Part shown: one piece after another, positions 23,907-33,039 of the stretch
Numbering within the stretch: position 1 is the stretch's first letter
Layout of the letters: each line of letters starts with the position of its first letter
Assembly (NCBI GenBank): GCA_017550145.1
Contig: JAFZQG010000018.1
Span: forward strand, 1-40,812
DNA from: Erysipelotrichaceae bacterium
GTDB taxonomy: Bacteria; Bacillota_I; Bacilli_A; Erysipelotrichales; Erysipelotrichaceae
Length of the DNA: 40,812 nt
Direction: 5' to 3'
Made by a program: the position numbers and the translations under genes
The notes under the pieces: model-generated
Told to the model about the DNA's origin: nothing
What the model saw: the letters and a program-made list of their open reading frames with translations, nothing else
Database searches by the model: none

Positions 23907-26163
23907 TTACACAAACTTAGATCTAGATATTATCAGAAAAAGCATTTCCGATCTTGCGGCTATCGATGAGGCGCAAGATTTTATTATGTCGGAAAGTGTT
24001 TCATTTAATCCGTTAGAAATTAAAAAGAAAACACTTGAGACAAAAGAAGCATTAAAGCTGCTTAAAGAAAACAACAATGTCAGTTTTGATGGAATATTCA
24101 ATATAAACAATCTTCTGGAAAAAGCCGATAAGAATATCATGCTCAGCGGCATTGAACTAAAGAATATTCTGGTCTTTCACAATCACTGTGAAAGGATCAA
24201 AAAACAGTTTTCTAATTATTCTGATGAACTGTCAATTAGAGATTATTCCGATTCTATCAATATCAATAAAAGCGTCTTTGATCAGATAGCTAAATGTATA
24301 GACAATTCCGGTGAAGTAAAAGATGATGCTTCGGATAAATTAAGACAGCTTAATTCGGAATTGAATCAGTGCGAAAAGGATCTGTATAACAGAGCCCACA
24401 GTTTTATTGATAAACATATGGATTCTTTACAGGAACCATCTGTTTATATCCGCAATGAAAGAATCACATTCCTGATCAAAAACTCTGACAAAAATAAATA
24501 TCAGGGTTATACATATGGTTCTTCTTCTTCGGGATTGGCATTTTATGTTGAGCCTGCATCTTTTATCGAAGCAAACAACCGAAAGATATCTCTGATGCAG
24601 GAAAGGGAAGATGAAATCATCAGAATACTTACTGAATTATCTTATCTTGTTTCATCAGTTTCCGAAGAATATTCACGTAATTTTGATTCGCTGATGAAAT
24701 TATGTGTTATTTTCGCAAAAGCACAGTACGGATACAAGACAAACGGCATCATCGCCGATCTCTGTGATGATCTGTGTTTTGATTTTAAAGATCTTTGTCA
24801 TCCTCTGATCGATCCTAAAAAAGTCGTATCCAATTCCTATCGTTTATATGAACCTTATCAAGGGATAGTTATTTCCGGATCAAATACCGGAGGAAAGACC
24901 GTTTCTTTGAAAGCAATTGGATTATCCATTCTGATGACATATCTGGGCATTCCTATCATAGCTTCAGAAAGCAAAGTTCCTTTCTATCAGAATATCTATG
25001 TGGATATCGATGATAATCAGTCGATTCAGGATTCCTTATCGACATTTTCTGCTCATATCAGCAATATCAATTCCATTCTTAATGAAGCCAATGACAGATG
25101 TCTTATTCTAATAGATGAACTTATATCAGGTACAGATCCTAAAGAAGCTCAGGCTATATCATTAGCTATATTAGATAAGATCAGAGAAATAGGATCAAGA
25201 TTTATCATTACCACACATTTTGATGATATTAAGAACTATTCATATAAAGATGAAAGAATTCTTTTGTCATCTGTCGGTTTCAATATGGATACCTTAAGTC
25301 CGACATATAAGTATCTTGAAGACTCAGTAGGTTCTTCAAATGCGATCGAAATTGCCTCAAGATATTTTGATGATCAGAGTATCATTGAAAATGCCCGTAA
25401 TTATCTCAAGACCAGACAGTCCGATGAAGATGAACTGCTGGAAAAACTATCTAAACAGATCGAAGAAACCGAACTTGAAAAAGAGAAAATGCTTTCGATG
25501 AAGAGTGAATATGATTCTCTTTTAAACGAATACAACAGTAAATTAAATGAATTTGAAAATGAAAAAGATAAACTAAAAGAAAAATATCTTAAACAGCTGG
25601 ATGAATATATCGAAGATATAAGAAGTCAGGCTATAGAAAAATTAGAAAGTATTCAGGAAACAAAAGATACAAAAGTAATCGAAGAGATCGAAAACTTATA
25701 TTCCGAAAAGAAACCAGAAGAAGAGATAATTGAATTCAACGTCGGAGATAATGTCCGCATCAAAGATAACGAACAGATCGGTATCATCGATGCAATAAAT
25801 AAAGATACCGCAACTGTAAATGTCAGAGGTTTAACTATCAAGGTTAAACTTGATGATCTGATTTTAATGCCAAAAATCAAGAAACAGGAGACTAAAGTTA
25901 CAGCCAAATCATATAAACGCGTTCCGATGGAGATAAACCTCGTTGGCGAAAGAGTAGAAGACGGATTAGTTTTGGTTGAAGAGTATCTTGATAAAGCAAA
26001 TGCGGCACATATGACTTCTGTAAAAGTTATTCATGGAATAGGAACCGGAGCATTAAGAACAGCTATCAGACAGAGATTAAAAAAACTGTCATATGTTAAA
26101 TCATTCAGAGATGGCGATTATTATGACGGTGGAAGTGCTGTAACGATCGTAGAATTCAAATAA
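23899..26163 (+). CDS. mutS2: MutS2 ATPase with Smr domain
   Basis: A 754-residue MutS2. The family lacks the mismatch-recognition domain of MutS; in B. subtilis it binds collided ribosomes and splits them for rescue, and in other species it limits recombination. Walker A is SGSNTGGKT (about residues 326-334), Walker B is CLILIDELISGTDP, and the signature dimer loop is IQDSLSTFSAHI. A long coiled coil (about 500-610) is followed by a KOW-like segment and the C-terminal Smr nuclease-type domain (EINLVGERVEDGL, KVIHGIGTGALR). It is slightly shorter than the usual 785. It overlaps uvrC by one base. Confidence 0.95.
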   Translation: MSNYTNLDLDIIRKSISDLAAIDEAQDFIMSESVSFNPLEIKKKTLETKEALKLLKENNNVSFDGIFNINNLLEKADKNIMLSGIELKNILVFHNHCERIKKQFSNYSDELSIRDYSDSININKSVFDQIAKCIDNSGEVKDDASDKLRQLNSELNQCEKDLYNRAHSFIDKHMDSLQEPSVYIRNERITFLIKNSDKNKYQGYTYGSSSSGLAFYVEPASFIEANNRKISLMQEREDEIIRILTELSYLVSSVSEEYSRNFDSLMKLCVIFAKAQYGYKTNGIIADLCDDLCFDFKDLCHPLIDPKKVVSNSYRLYEPYQGIVISGSNTGGKTVSLKAIGLSILMTYLGIPIIASESKVPFYQNIYVDIDDNQSIQDSLSTFSAHISNINSILNEANDRCLILIDELISGTDPKEAQAISLAILDKIREIGSRFIITTHFDDIKNYSYKDERILLSSVGFNMDTLSPTYKYLEDSVGSSNAIEIASRYFDDQSIIENARNYLKTRQSDEDELLEKLSKQIEETELEKEKMLSMKSEYDSLLNEYNSKLNEFENEKDKLKEKYLKQLDEYIEDIRSQAIEKLESIQETKDTKVIEEIENLYSEKKPEEEIIEFNVGDNVRIKDNEQIGIIDAINKDTATVNVRGLTIKVKLDDLILMPKIKKQETKVTAKSYKRVPMEINLVGERVEDGLVLVEEYLDKANAAHMTSVKVIHGIGTGALRTAIRQRLKKLSYVKSFRDGDYYDGGSAVTIVEFK

Positions 26164-27914
26164 TGGAACTTAAAGAAAAACTCAGAACTCTCCCAAAGAA
26201 ACCGGGAGTTTATCTGCATAAGGATAAAGATGGAACTGTTATTTATGTCGGTAAGGCCATAAATCTTTTTAATCGTGTCAATTCATATTTCAGAGGTGCT
26301 CATGATTATAAGACAACCAAACTTGTAAGCAATATTAACGACTTTGATTACATCGTCACCAAATCCGAAAAAGAAGCACTGATACTGGAATACAATCTGA
26401 TCAAAGAATATGATCCGAAATTCAATATTGTTTTTAAAGATGACAAATCATATCCGTATATTCTGCTTAAAGACTGTGATGAACCTTATGTAAGTGTTGT
26501 CAGATTAAAAAAGAAATCAAGATATAAAGGCAAATTATACGGACCGTTTCCTGATGTCGGTGCCGCCAGAAATATGGTTGAACTGATCAATAAACTATAT
26601 CCGACCAGAAAATGTGAGAACCTTAAAAAGGATCTCTGCCTTTACTATCATCTGAATCAGTGTCCAGGTTACTGCAAGATAAAGATCGATAATGAAACAA
26701 ATGATTCCGTAAAAGAAGAAATCATGAGTTTTTTAAACGGTGACAGTCGCAATATCATAAATGATCTTAAGAAAAAAATGAATGATGCGGTAGAAAGACT
26801 CGATTATGAAAATGCCGCATATTACCGTGATCTTATTAAAGATGTGAATGAAACAAATCAGAAACAGGATGTTCAGAAGAATAACAGGGAAACCTTTGAT
26901 GTTTTCAATTACTATACGGAAGACGGTTATATTGCGATAACGGGATTGTTTGTGAAAAACGGCAGATTACTGTCTTCTGATAAATTCATTGATTATCTGG
27001 TATCCGATCCGGAAAACTTTGTTTCATCATATATCTACCATTTTTATGAGATTAACGAAACACCGAAAAAAATGTATCTTCCGGAAGAACTGCTGAAGTA
27101 TTTTAATGATGTCTATGATTGTTCATCAGTAAGAAGGGGATATAAGTATCAGTTACTTAAACAGGCCCGTACAAACTGTATCGAACTGCTAAGACAGAAT
27201 AAAGCAGTTATAACCAATAAAGAAAACTATACCGAATCACTTGATGATGAATTTAAACGGATATTCAATAAACCGATAAACAGAATTGAACTGTTTGATA
27301 ACTCCCATACCGGCGGTCAGAATACGGTAGGGGCAATGGTTGTCTATAAGAATTTCAAACCATCAAAGAAAGATTACCGACTTTATAAGCTCGAAGAATC
27401 AGCCGATGATCTATCTTCGATGAGGGAAATGCTGTATCGAAGATATTTCAGAGTATTAAAAGATAATCTGGAAAGACCTGATTTATTGATCGTAGATGGT
27501 GGCAGGATTCAGATCGATATAGCCAAAGAGATCATCGATTCATTAAAAATGGAAGATATTACAATTGCTGGTTTAGGCAAAGACGATCACCATAACACTT
27601 CATATATGATGAACAGAGATTATGAAATTATCGATATTCAGAAAGACTCTAATCTATTCTTTTTCCTGACTAATATGCAGGATGAAGTACATAGATTTGC
27701 GATAACTTATCATAAAAAACTTCGTCAGAAATCTGTATATAAATCTGTATTGGATGATATTCCTGGTCTGGGTCCTAAAACTAGAACAAAACTGTTAAGA
27801 AAATATAAATCTATTTCCAATCTTAGAACGCTGACTCTTGAGGAACTTGAAACGGTTCTTAACAGGAATACGGCTGAAAAATTGTATAATAAATTGAGAG
27901 AAGAAAATGCTTAG
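26163..27914 (+). CDS. uvrC: Excinuclease ABC subunit C
   Basis: A 583-residue UvrC, the dual-incision nuclease of nucleotide excision repair. The N-terminal GIY-YIG domain (KPGVYLHKDKDGTVIYVGKA) makes the 3' cut; a Cys cluster C-x6-C-x6-C-x3-C (CENLKKDLC ... CPGYC) matches the Fe-S motif reported for UvrC; a UVR segment (DYENAAYYRDLI) binds UvrB; the RNase H-like domain (DNSHTGGQNTVGAMV, LLIVDGGRIQ) makes the 5' cut; two C-terminal HhH motifs (LDDIPGLGPKTRTKLL) end the protein. It is slightly shorter than the usual 595. TAATG coupling to mutS2. Confidence 0.96.
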   Translation: MELKEKLRTLPKKPGVYLHKDKDGTVIYVGKAINLFNRVNSYFRGAHDYKTTKLVSNINDFDYIVTKSEKEALILEYNLIKEYDPKFNIVFKDDKSYPYILLKDCDEPYVSVVRLKKKSRYKGKLYGPFPDVGAARNMVELINKLYPTRKCENLKKDLCLYYHLNQCPGYCKIKIDNETNDSVKEEIMSFLNGDSRNIINDLKKKMNDAVERLDYENAAYYRDLIKDVNETNQKQDVQKNNRETFDVFNYYTEDGYIAITGLFVKNGRLLSSDKFIDYLVSDPENFVSSYIYHFYEINETPKKMYLPEELLKYFNDVYDCSSVRRGYKYQLLKQARTNCIELLRQNKAVITNKENYTESLDDEFKRIFNKPINRIELFDNSHTGGQNTVGAMVVYKNFKPSKKDYRLYKLEESADDLSSMREMLYRRYFRVLKDNLERPDLLIVDGGRIQIDIAKEIIDSLKMEDITIAGLGKDDHHNTSYMMNRDYEIIDIQKDSNLFFFLTNMQDEVHRFAITYHKKLRQKSVYKSVLDDIPGLGPKTRTKLLRKYKSISNLRTLTLEELETVLNRNTAEKLYNKLREENA

Positions 27915-28074
27915 AAATATTTCTGATTATCTGTCCTTAACAACGCTTATTCTTATAACTCTGTATGCCATACGTACATATCTTTTAATGATCATAAAGC
28001 GGCAGGATACAGATGATAACAGTCTGAGCCGAATGGAACTGCTCAGAGATTATATATATAACGAAGAAGAATAG
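27907..28074 (+). CDS. Small single-pass membrane protein, unknown
   Basis: A 55-residue ORF starting inside the last codons of uvrC (8-base overlap) and ending just before a terminator. The predicted peptide has a short polar N-terminus, one hydrophobic helix at about residues 9-30 (LSLTTLILITLYAIRTYLL), a KR pair and an acidic tail ending NEEE. The positive-after-membrane pattern predicts a cytoplasmic C-terminus. Support for it being real: it fills the space between uvrC and the terminator, overlaps in the same way as the other operon genes, and has codon use like its neighbours. The ribosome-binding site is weak (AGAGAAGA). I do not recognise the family. Confidence 0.5.
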   Translation: MLRNISDYLSLTTLILITLYAIRTYLLMIIKRQDTDDNSLSRMELLRDYIYNEEE

Positions 28075-28075
28075 A

Positions 28076-28104
28076 AAACAGCTCGATTGAGCTGTTTAGT
28101 ATTT
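28076..28104. terminator. Terminator between the uvrC operon and trpS (convergent)
   Basis: A perfect 9-bp stem AAACAGCTC / GAGCTGTTT with a GATT loop. On the plus strand AGTATTTTATTT follows; the trpS stop codon lies at the base of the stem, and the minus strand continues with TTCTATTCTTC. It probably ends both transcripts, more clearly the plus one. Confidence 0.75.
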
Positions 28105-29085
28105 TATTTCAAGACCGATCTTCTTTTTGACATCTTCCATCTTCTTATCGGCGATGGCAGAAGCTTTTAAGGCGCCGTCTTTAAGAACTTCTTCGATCTT
28201 ATGTGATTCGATTATCTCTTTATATCTTGCCTGGATCTTTTCCAGTTCTGCGCATACAACATCAGCCACATAAGCTTTTAATTTGCCATAGCCCTGACCT
28301 TCAAATTCTTTAACGATATCTTCCATCGTTCTTCCGGAAAGGGAAGAAGCTATTTCGATCAAGTTATATAATCCCGGCTGATTCTCTTTATCTAGCTGAA
28401 TAATTCCTAATGAATCGGTAACGGCAGACATGATTTTCTTACGTGCAAGAGAAAGATCATCAAGCAGATAGATACAGCCTTTATTCGTTTCATCGGATTT
28501 AGACATCTTCTTGCTAGGATCGGAAAGCGACATGATTCTGGCTCCGACTTTGGCTATCAGAGGTTGAGGGACAACGAATGTTTCGCCGTATTTATTATTG
28601 AATCTCTGTGTCAGATCACGGGTCAGTTCGACATGCTGCTTCTGGTCATCTCCGACAGGCACATAATCCGCATCATAAAGAATAATATCAGCAGCCATCA
28701 GACATGGATAGGTATATAATCCGGCCGTCATATTCTTTTCGCCTTTAGCAGCTTTATCCTTAAACTGTGTCATGCGGTTTAATTCACCTAAATAGGTATT
28801 GCAGGCCATAATATAGCCTAATTCCGCATGCGCATGGACATCCGTCTGTAAAAAGATAATTGATTTCTGAGGATCTAATCCGCAAGCCAGATATAATGCA
28901 ACCGCATCAGTCAGATTCTTTCTTAAATCGGCAGGATCCTGATATTCCGTAATACAGTGCAGATTAGCAATAAAGACAATCATTTCATAATCATCCTGAT
29001 AACTTACGAAATTCTTTAAAGCACCGATATAGTTTCCTAATGTGAGCTGACCGGTCGGCTTGATGCCTGACAACATTCTTTTCAT
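28096..29085 (-). CDS. trpS: Tryptophanyl-tRNA synthetase
   Basis: A 329-residue class Ic synthetase that charges tRNA-Trp. The HIGH-equivalent is TLGN in PTGQLTLGNYIGAL, and the KMSKS loop is KKMSKSDETNKG. The intervening Rossmann fold has YPCLMAADIILYDADYVPVGDDQKQH, the Trp-binding signature of bacterial TrpRS. Length is typical. AGGAGGAATT precedes the ATG. It is a single gene controlled by its own T-box leader and sits divergent from spx. Confidence 0.97.
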   Translation of the reverse strand: MKRMLSGIKPTGQLTLGNYIGALKNFVSYQDDYEMIVFIANLHCITEYQDPADLRKNLTDAVALYLACGLDPQKSIIFLQTDVHAHAELGYIMACNTYLGELNRMTQFKDKAAKGEKNMTAGLYTYPCLMAADIILYDADYVPVGDDQKQHVELTRDLTQRFNNKYGETFVVPQPLIAKVGARIMSLSDPSKKMSKSDETNKGCIYLLDDLSLARKKIMSAVTDSLGIIQLDKENQPGLYNLIEIASSLSGRTMEDIVKEFEGQGYGKLKAYVADVVCAELEKIQARYKEIIESHKIEEVLKDGALKASAIADKKMEDVKKKIGLEIKY

Positions 29086-29099
29086 ATATAAATTCCTCC

Positions 29100-29298
29100 T
29101 GAAATAATAAAAAGGTGATATGCAAGGGCGCAGATGCGCGGTACCACCTTTACTTATAACTCTTACCGTTAACGCCGATCTACGTAAATGACTAGCGCCA
29201 TTTAATCAGACAGGTCCCAATTCATCTGTAAGCAACTGACCGTTTCCACCAGCCACGATCTCTCTGTAAGGTAGACATACAGACTGTTTTTTCCTGTC
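29100..29298 (-). promoter_or_regulatory. T-box riboswitch upstream of trpS
   Basis: Read on the minus strand, the leader contains AGAGAGATCG and GGCTGGTGG in stem I, a specifier region GAAT-TGG-GACC with TGG = Trp, a CGTTAACGGTAAGAG stem III region, and the T-box AAGGTGGTACCGCGC (29150-29136). The terminator pairs AAGGTGGT with ATCACCTT (29119-29112) and runs into TTTTATTATT. Uncharged tRNA-Trp should induce trpS. Confidence 0.95.
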
Positions 29299-29304
29299 CT
29301 TATC

Positions 29305-29334
29305 TTAATACACTTAAAAGCACAAAGCAATCAA
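29305..29334 (-). promoter_or_regulatory. Promoter of the trpS T-box transcript
   Basis: On the minus strand TTGATT (29334-29329), an 18-base spacer and TATTAA (29310-29305). The predicted start is near 29298. It is back to back with the spx promoter. Confidence 0.55.
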
Positions 29335-29351
29335 TTAAAGTAATAACAGTG

Positions 29352-29357
29352 TATAAT
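29352..29357 (+). promoter_or_regulatory. -10 box of spx, leaderless
   Basis: A perfect TATAAT lies 7 bases before the spx ATG at 29365, placing the predicted +1 at the start codon or one base before it. There is no Shine-Dalgarno and no clear -35 box. Confidence 0.5.
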
Positions 29358-29364
29358 ACTAGAT

Positions 29365-29784
29365 ATGATAGTTATTTATACCTCACCGGGATGTTCATCA
29401 TGCCGCAAAGTGAAAAACTACCTCAAAGACAATGAACTGAAATTCATTGAAAAGAATATTTTTAACACGCTCTTGAACAGGGAAGAAATCAAATATCTTA
29501 TTTCCCGTACGGAAAACGGTACGGATGATATCATTTCCAAGCGTTCTAAGATCATTCAGGAAGATAAAGTAGATATCGATTCGATGTCCATTAATGAACT
29601 GTGTGATTTCATCGTTGAAAATCCATCGATCTTGAAAAGACCGATCATCATTGATGATAAGAATCTGCAGGTTGGCTACGACGAAGAGGAAATCGAGTTA
29701 TTCAAGAAACTCAAGAGTATCTCCAAGTGTGAATGTGACTGTCCGCATTATGTCACCTGCGGTGAGATCAGAAAAGAATGTTAA
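29365..29784 (+). CDS. spx: Spx/ArsC-family protein with a Cys-rich tail
   Basis: A 139-residue Spx-type protein. Spx binds the RNA polymerase alpha C-terminal domain and switches on thiol-stress genes when its CxxC oxidises. The redox CSSC is at residues 10-13 in YTSPGCSSCRK; the ArsC-like fold continues through LKRPIIIDDKNLQVGYDEEEI. The last 18 residues hold five cysteines and a histidine (C122, C124, C126, C132, C139, H128), beyond the usual Spx end. An ArsC-like reductase is less likely because of the CxxC and the Spx-like IDDKNLQVGY. The stop overlaps the mnmA start by seven bases, linking redox sensing to a tRNA thiolation enzyme. Confidence 0.85.
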   Translation: MIVIYTSPGCSSCRKVKNYLKDNELKFIEKNIFNTLLNREEIKYLISRTENGTDDIISKRSKIIQEDKVDIDSMSINELCDFIVENPSILKRPIIIDDKNLQVGYDEEEIELFKKLKSISKCECDCPHYVTCGEIRKEC

Positions 29785-30923
29785 AAGTACTGGTAGGATT
29801 ATCGGGCGGTGTTGACAGCGCCGTTGCAGCATATCTTTTAAAACAGGCAGGTTACGATGTTACCTGCTGTTTTATGCGTAACTGGGATTCAGCACTGAAT
29901 AATGATACATTAGGCAATAATACGTTAAACAATGATATCTGTCCGCAGGAAGAAGACTACAATGATGCCAAAGCCGTAGCTGAAAAACTGGGTTTGAAAT
30001 TATTAAGAAGTGATTACATCGAAGAATACTGGAATAATGTCTTCAGAAATTTTATTGATGAATATGAAAAGGGCAGAACTCCCAATCCCGATATTCTTTG
30101 CAATAAATACATTAAATTCGATTATTTTCTTAGATATGCTTTAGATAACGGATTTGACAGGATCGCAACCGGCCATTATTTCAAATCTGTTGAAGATAAG
30201 GGTTCATATCATTACTATAAAGCAGCTGATCTGAACAAAGATCAGTCATATTTTCTTTCTCAGGTTGATAAGAAAGCCTTGGATTTATGTTTGTTTCCTT
30301 TAGGTGATATCGATAAGAATGAAGTCAGAAGAATCGCACATGAACTGGATCTGAGTGTTGCGGATAAGAAAGACTCAACCGGGATCTGTTTTATCGGTGA
30401 AAGAAACTTCAGAGAGTTTTTGAAGAACTATATTCCGATGAAAGAAGGAAAAATTATCGATATTGATACACTCGAAGAAGTAGGGACCCATCAGGGTGTT
30501 TATTACTATACTATTGGCCAGAGAAAAGGCTTCGGTGTCGGAGGCAACAGAGGTCCGTATTACTGTGTCGGCAAAGATGTCAAAAAGAATATTCTTTATT
30601 TAACTTCTGTGAATAATGAAGAATATCTGGATTCTGACAGTGCCTTGATATGTGACATCAACTGGATCGAAGAAATACCTGAAGAAATGGATATCCAGTG
30701 TAAATTCAGATATCGCCAGCCGGATAATGAAGTTCATATCAGAAAAATCGATAATAATACTGCATTATTGACATATCCGCAAAAGATCAAAGCCGTAACT
30801 CCTGGACAGCAGGCTGTTTTCTATAAAGACGGAATGATGCTTGGAGGCGGTGTGATCGAACACACTTATATTGACGGAAACGATGTCAATGAATGGCTGA
30901 TGAACAGAGTAAATAATGGATAA
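29778..30923 (+). CDS. mnmA: tRNA 2-thiouridylase MnmA
   Basis: A 381-residue ATP pyrophosphatase-type enzyme that 2-thiolates U34 of Lys, Glu and Gln tRNAs. The PP-loop is GLSGGVDSAVAA; the catalytic cysteines are in DILCNKYIKF and STGICFIGER; the beta-barrel C-terminal domain contains GQRKGFGVGG and the PGQQAVFY strand. An Asn-rich stretch (NNDTLGNNTLNND) after RNWDS matches the long version of this loop found in Mollicutes-type MnmA. Length is normal. It starts within the end of spx and ends within the start of recD2, so the three are one operon. Confidence 0.96.
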   Translation: MLKVLVGLSGGVDSAVAAYLLKQAGYDVTCCFMRNWDSALNNDTLGNNTLNNDICPQEEDYNDAKAVAEKLGLKLLRSDYIEEYWNNVFRNFIDEYEKGRTPNPDILCNKYIKFDYFLRYALDNGFDRIATGHYFKSVEDKGSYHYYKAADLNKDQSYFLSQVDKKALDLCLFPLGDIDKNEVRRIAHELDLSVADKKDSTGICFIGERNFREFLKNYIPMKEGKIIDIDTLEEVGTHQGVYYYTIGQRKGFGVGGNRGPYYCVGKDVKKNILYLTSVNNEEYLDSDSALICDINWIEEIPEEMDIQCKFRYRQPDNEVHIRKIDNNTALLTYPQKIKAVTPGQQAVFYKDGMMLGGGVIEHTYIDGNDVNEWLMNRVNNG

Positions 30924-33039
30924 CGAGAATATTGAAATGTTAGAAGGGGAATTTACCCACACCATATACAAGAGTGAAAACTATATGGTCAGTAAATTCC
31001 GTACCGATGAAGGGACCATAACCGTAACAGGCCCTTCTTTTGATTATGAAAAGGCTGAAAGATATATCCTGACCGGAACTTATGTCGATCATCCGAAATA
31101 TGGTTTTCAGTTCAATATGCTTACGGTTGAGAAATACATATCTACCGAAAGAGATGAAATCGTTTCTTTTCTTAAAGGTAAAACATTCCCTGGAATCGGA
31201 AAGAAAGCAGCGGAAAAGATCTATGAACATTTCGGTAGTGAAACTCTTATTGTTTTAAAAGAAGATCCATCCCGTGTATTTGAAGTAAATCTGAGTGAGA
31301 AACAGTTGGCTTCCTTACAGGCTGGATTTGAAGCCATGAACGATCCGCAGAATGAGATAATGCTGTATCTGGTATCGAATGGTTTCAACAATAATGATGC
31401 TCAAAAGATCTTCAACCGATTCAAACTTGCCAGTAAAGAGGTCGGTGAAGACAATCCGTTCCGTTACTATAACGAAATATACGGAATCAGTTTTGACAAG
31501 GTTAAAAGATTTGCTTCACATATGGAATTTGAAGATAAAGAAAACAAATACCGTGAAGCTTATCTGGTTTATATAATGACAGAATATACATTCAATTCGG
31601 GAGACATATACGTCGAATACGACAAGCTTTTAAGCATCATTAACTATTACGGCGGAATGGATAATCTCGATGAGATCATCGAAAGATGTCTTGAAAAGAA
31701 TTATCTTGTCAGAAAAGAAAACCGTTTATATCTGTTTAATGATTATTATGATGAAGTTTTCATTTCCGGATTTATTAAAAACTTCAAAGGTGAATTAAAT
31801 ATCGATGAAGAATTGATCGAAGAAGGTATTGAAAATAATGAAAATGAATTCAAGATCCAATACGATGAAAAACAAAAGGAAGCTATCAGTTCATTCTTTA
31901 GAAATGATCTGTCGATAATTGTCGGGGGTCCCGGAACTGGTAAGACAACAATTGTCAAGGCAATGGTATCCATATTCAGAAATGCTTTTCCTTTCTCCAA
32001 TCTGATGGTTGTAGCGCCGACCGGCAGAGCTGCCAAAAGAATTAATGAGATCTGTGATGTCGAATCAAAGACGATTCATTCATTACTGAGATGGAATAAG
32101 GAAACCAATACATTCGTATTTGATATCGATAATCCGATCCTTTATGACGCATTGATCATCGATGAATTCTCGATGGTAGACAATTCTTTATTTGCCTCTC
32201 TTTTAAAAGCCTGTTCAAGAGTAAAGAAGATATGCATTATCGGTGATAATAACCAGCTTCCTTCGATCAGACCGGGCGATCTTTTAAATGATCTTATCCG
32301 TTCAAATAAAATAAATGTTACAGAACTTAATTTCAATTACCGTCAGAAGAAAGGAAATGAGATCATTTCTCTGGCTAATGATATTATCGGAAACGATGTT
32401 GAACTGGGCAGATATAAAAATGATATCCATTTCTATGACATCAGAAGGAATGATTTCAATATCATTCAGCTGATCAGAGATGATATTGCTGAGGGATATT
32501 CACTTGATGAAATACAGATCCTGGCTCCGATGTATAAAGGAGAATTCGGAATCGATAATCTCAATATTCAGTTACAGAATACCTTTAATCCGAGAAGTAT
32601 CGATAAAGCCGAGAAGAAAGTCGGAAAGTATTTCTTCAGAGTCGGAGATAAGATTCTTCAGCTGAAAAACAGACCAAGTGATGACGTATATAACGGTGAT
32701 ATCGGAATACTTGAAGAAATCGATGAAAAAGAAAAAAATTTATTAGTTAATTATTCCGATACCTATGTTTTCTATCAGTTTGATGATCTGGCGGATATTT
32801 CATTAGCTTATGCGATGTCGGTACATAAATCACAGGGATCTGAATACAGGATTGTCTATTTCGTGTTTAACCGCAATAATATCCATATGCTGAATCGGAA
32901 TCTGATTTATACGGCTATATCACGGGCTAAAGATAAACTTGTTATAATAGGTGAGGAAAATCTGTTCAAACAGGGACTTTCCTTCAAATTAAAGAAACGG
33001 AATACTACTTTACTGGAGATGTTAGAAAATGAAGAATGA
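30916..33039 (+). CDS. recD2: RecD2-type DNA helicase
   Basis: A 707-residue SF1B 5'-3' helicase of the RecD2 family, found in bacteria without RecBC partners and linked to replication-fork repair. The N-terminal OB-like and HhH region (FPGIGKKAAEKIYEHFG, about residues 95-110) precedes the motor. Walker A is GGPGTGKT (337-344); motif Ia APTGRAAKRI; motif II ALIIDEFSMVD; motif III IIGDNNQLPSI; motif VI YTAISRAKDKLVI near the end. It is somewhat shorter than B. subtilis YrrC (about 800). It overlaps mnmA by 8 and the ECF gene by 11 bases. In B. subtilis yrrC also follows the mnmA region and precedes alaS. Confidence 0.95.
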   Translation: MDNENIEMLEGEFTHTIYKSENYMVSKFRTDEGTITVTGPSFDYEKAERYILTGTYVDHPKYGFQFNMLTVEKYISTERDEIVSFLKGKTFPGIGKKAAEKIYEHFGSETLIVLKEDPSRVFEVNLSEKQLASLQAGFEAMNDPQNEIMLYLVSNGFNNNDAQKIFNRFKLASKEVGEDNPFRYYNEIYGISFDKVKRFASHMEFEDKENKYREAYLVYIMTEYTFNSGDIYVEYDKLLSIINYYGGMDNLDEIIERCLEKNYLVRKENRLYLFNDYYDEVFISGFIKNFKGELNIDEELIEEGIENNENEFKIQYDEKQKEAISSFFRNDLSIIVGGPGTGKTTIVKAMVSIFRNAFPFSNLMVVAPTGRAAKRINEICDVESKTIHSLLRWNKETNTFVFDIDNPILYDALIIDEFSMVDNSLFASLLKACSRVKKICIIGDNNQLPSIRPGDLLNDLIRSNKINVTELNFNYRQKKGNEIISLANDIIGNDVELGRYKNDIHFYDIRRNDFNIIQLIRDDIAEGYSLDEIQILAPMYKGEFGIDNLNIQLQNTFNPRSIDKAEKKVGKYFFRVGDKILQLKNRPSDDVYNGDIGILEEIDEKEKNLLVNYSDTYVFYQFDDLADISLAYAMSVHKSQGSEYRIVYFVFNRNNIHMLNRNLIYTAISRAKDKLVIIGEENLFKQGLSFKLKKRNTTLLEMLENEE

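Noticed and set aside
29896..29945. Asn-rich insertion in MnmA as a sign of frameshift or repeat expansion
   Set aside because: A similar long loop occurs in Mollicutes-type MnmA proteins, and the catalytic cysteines and frame are intact on both sides.
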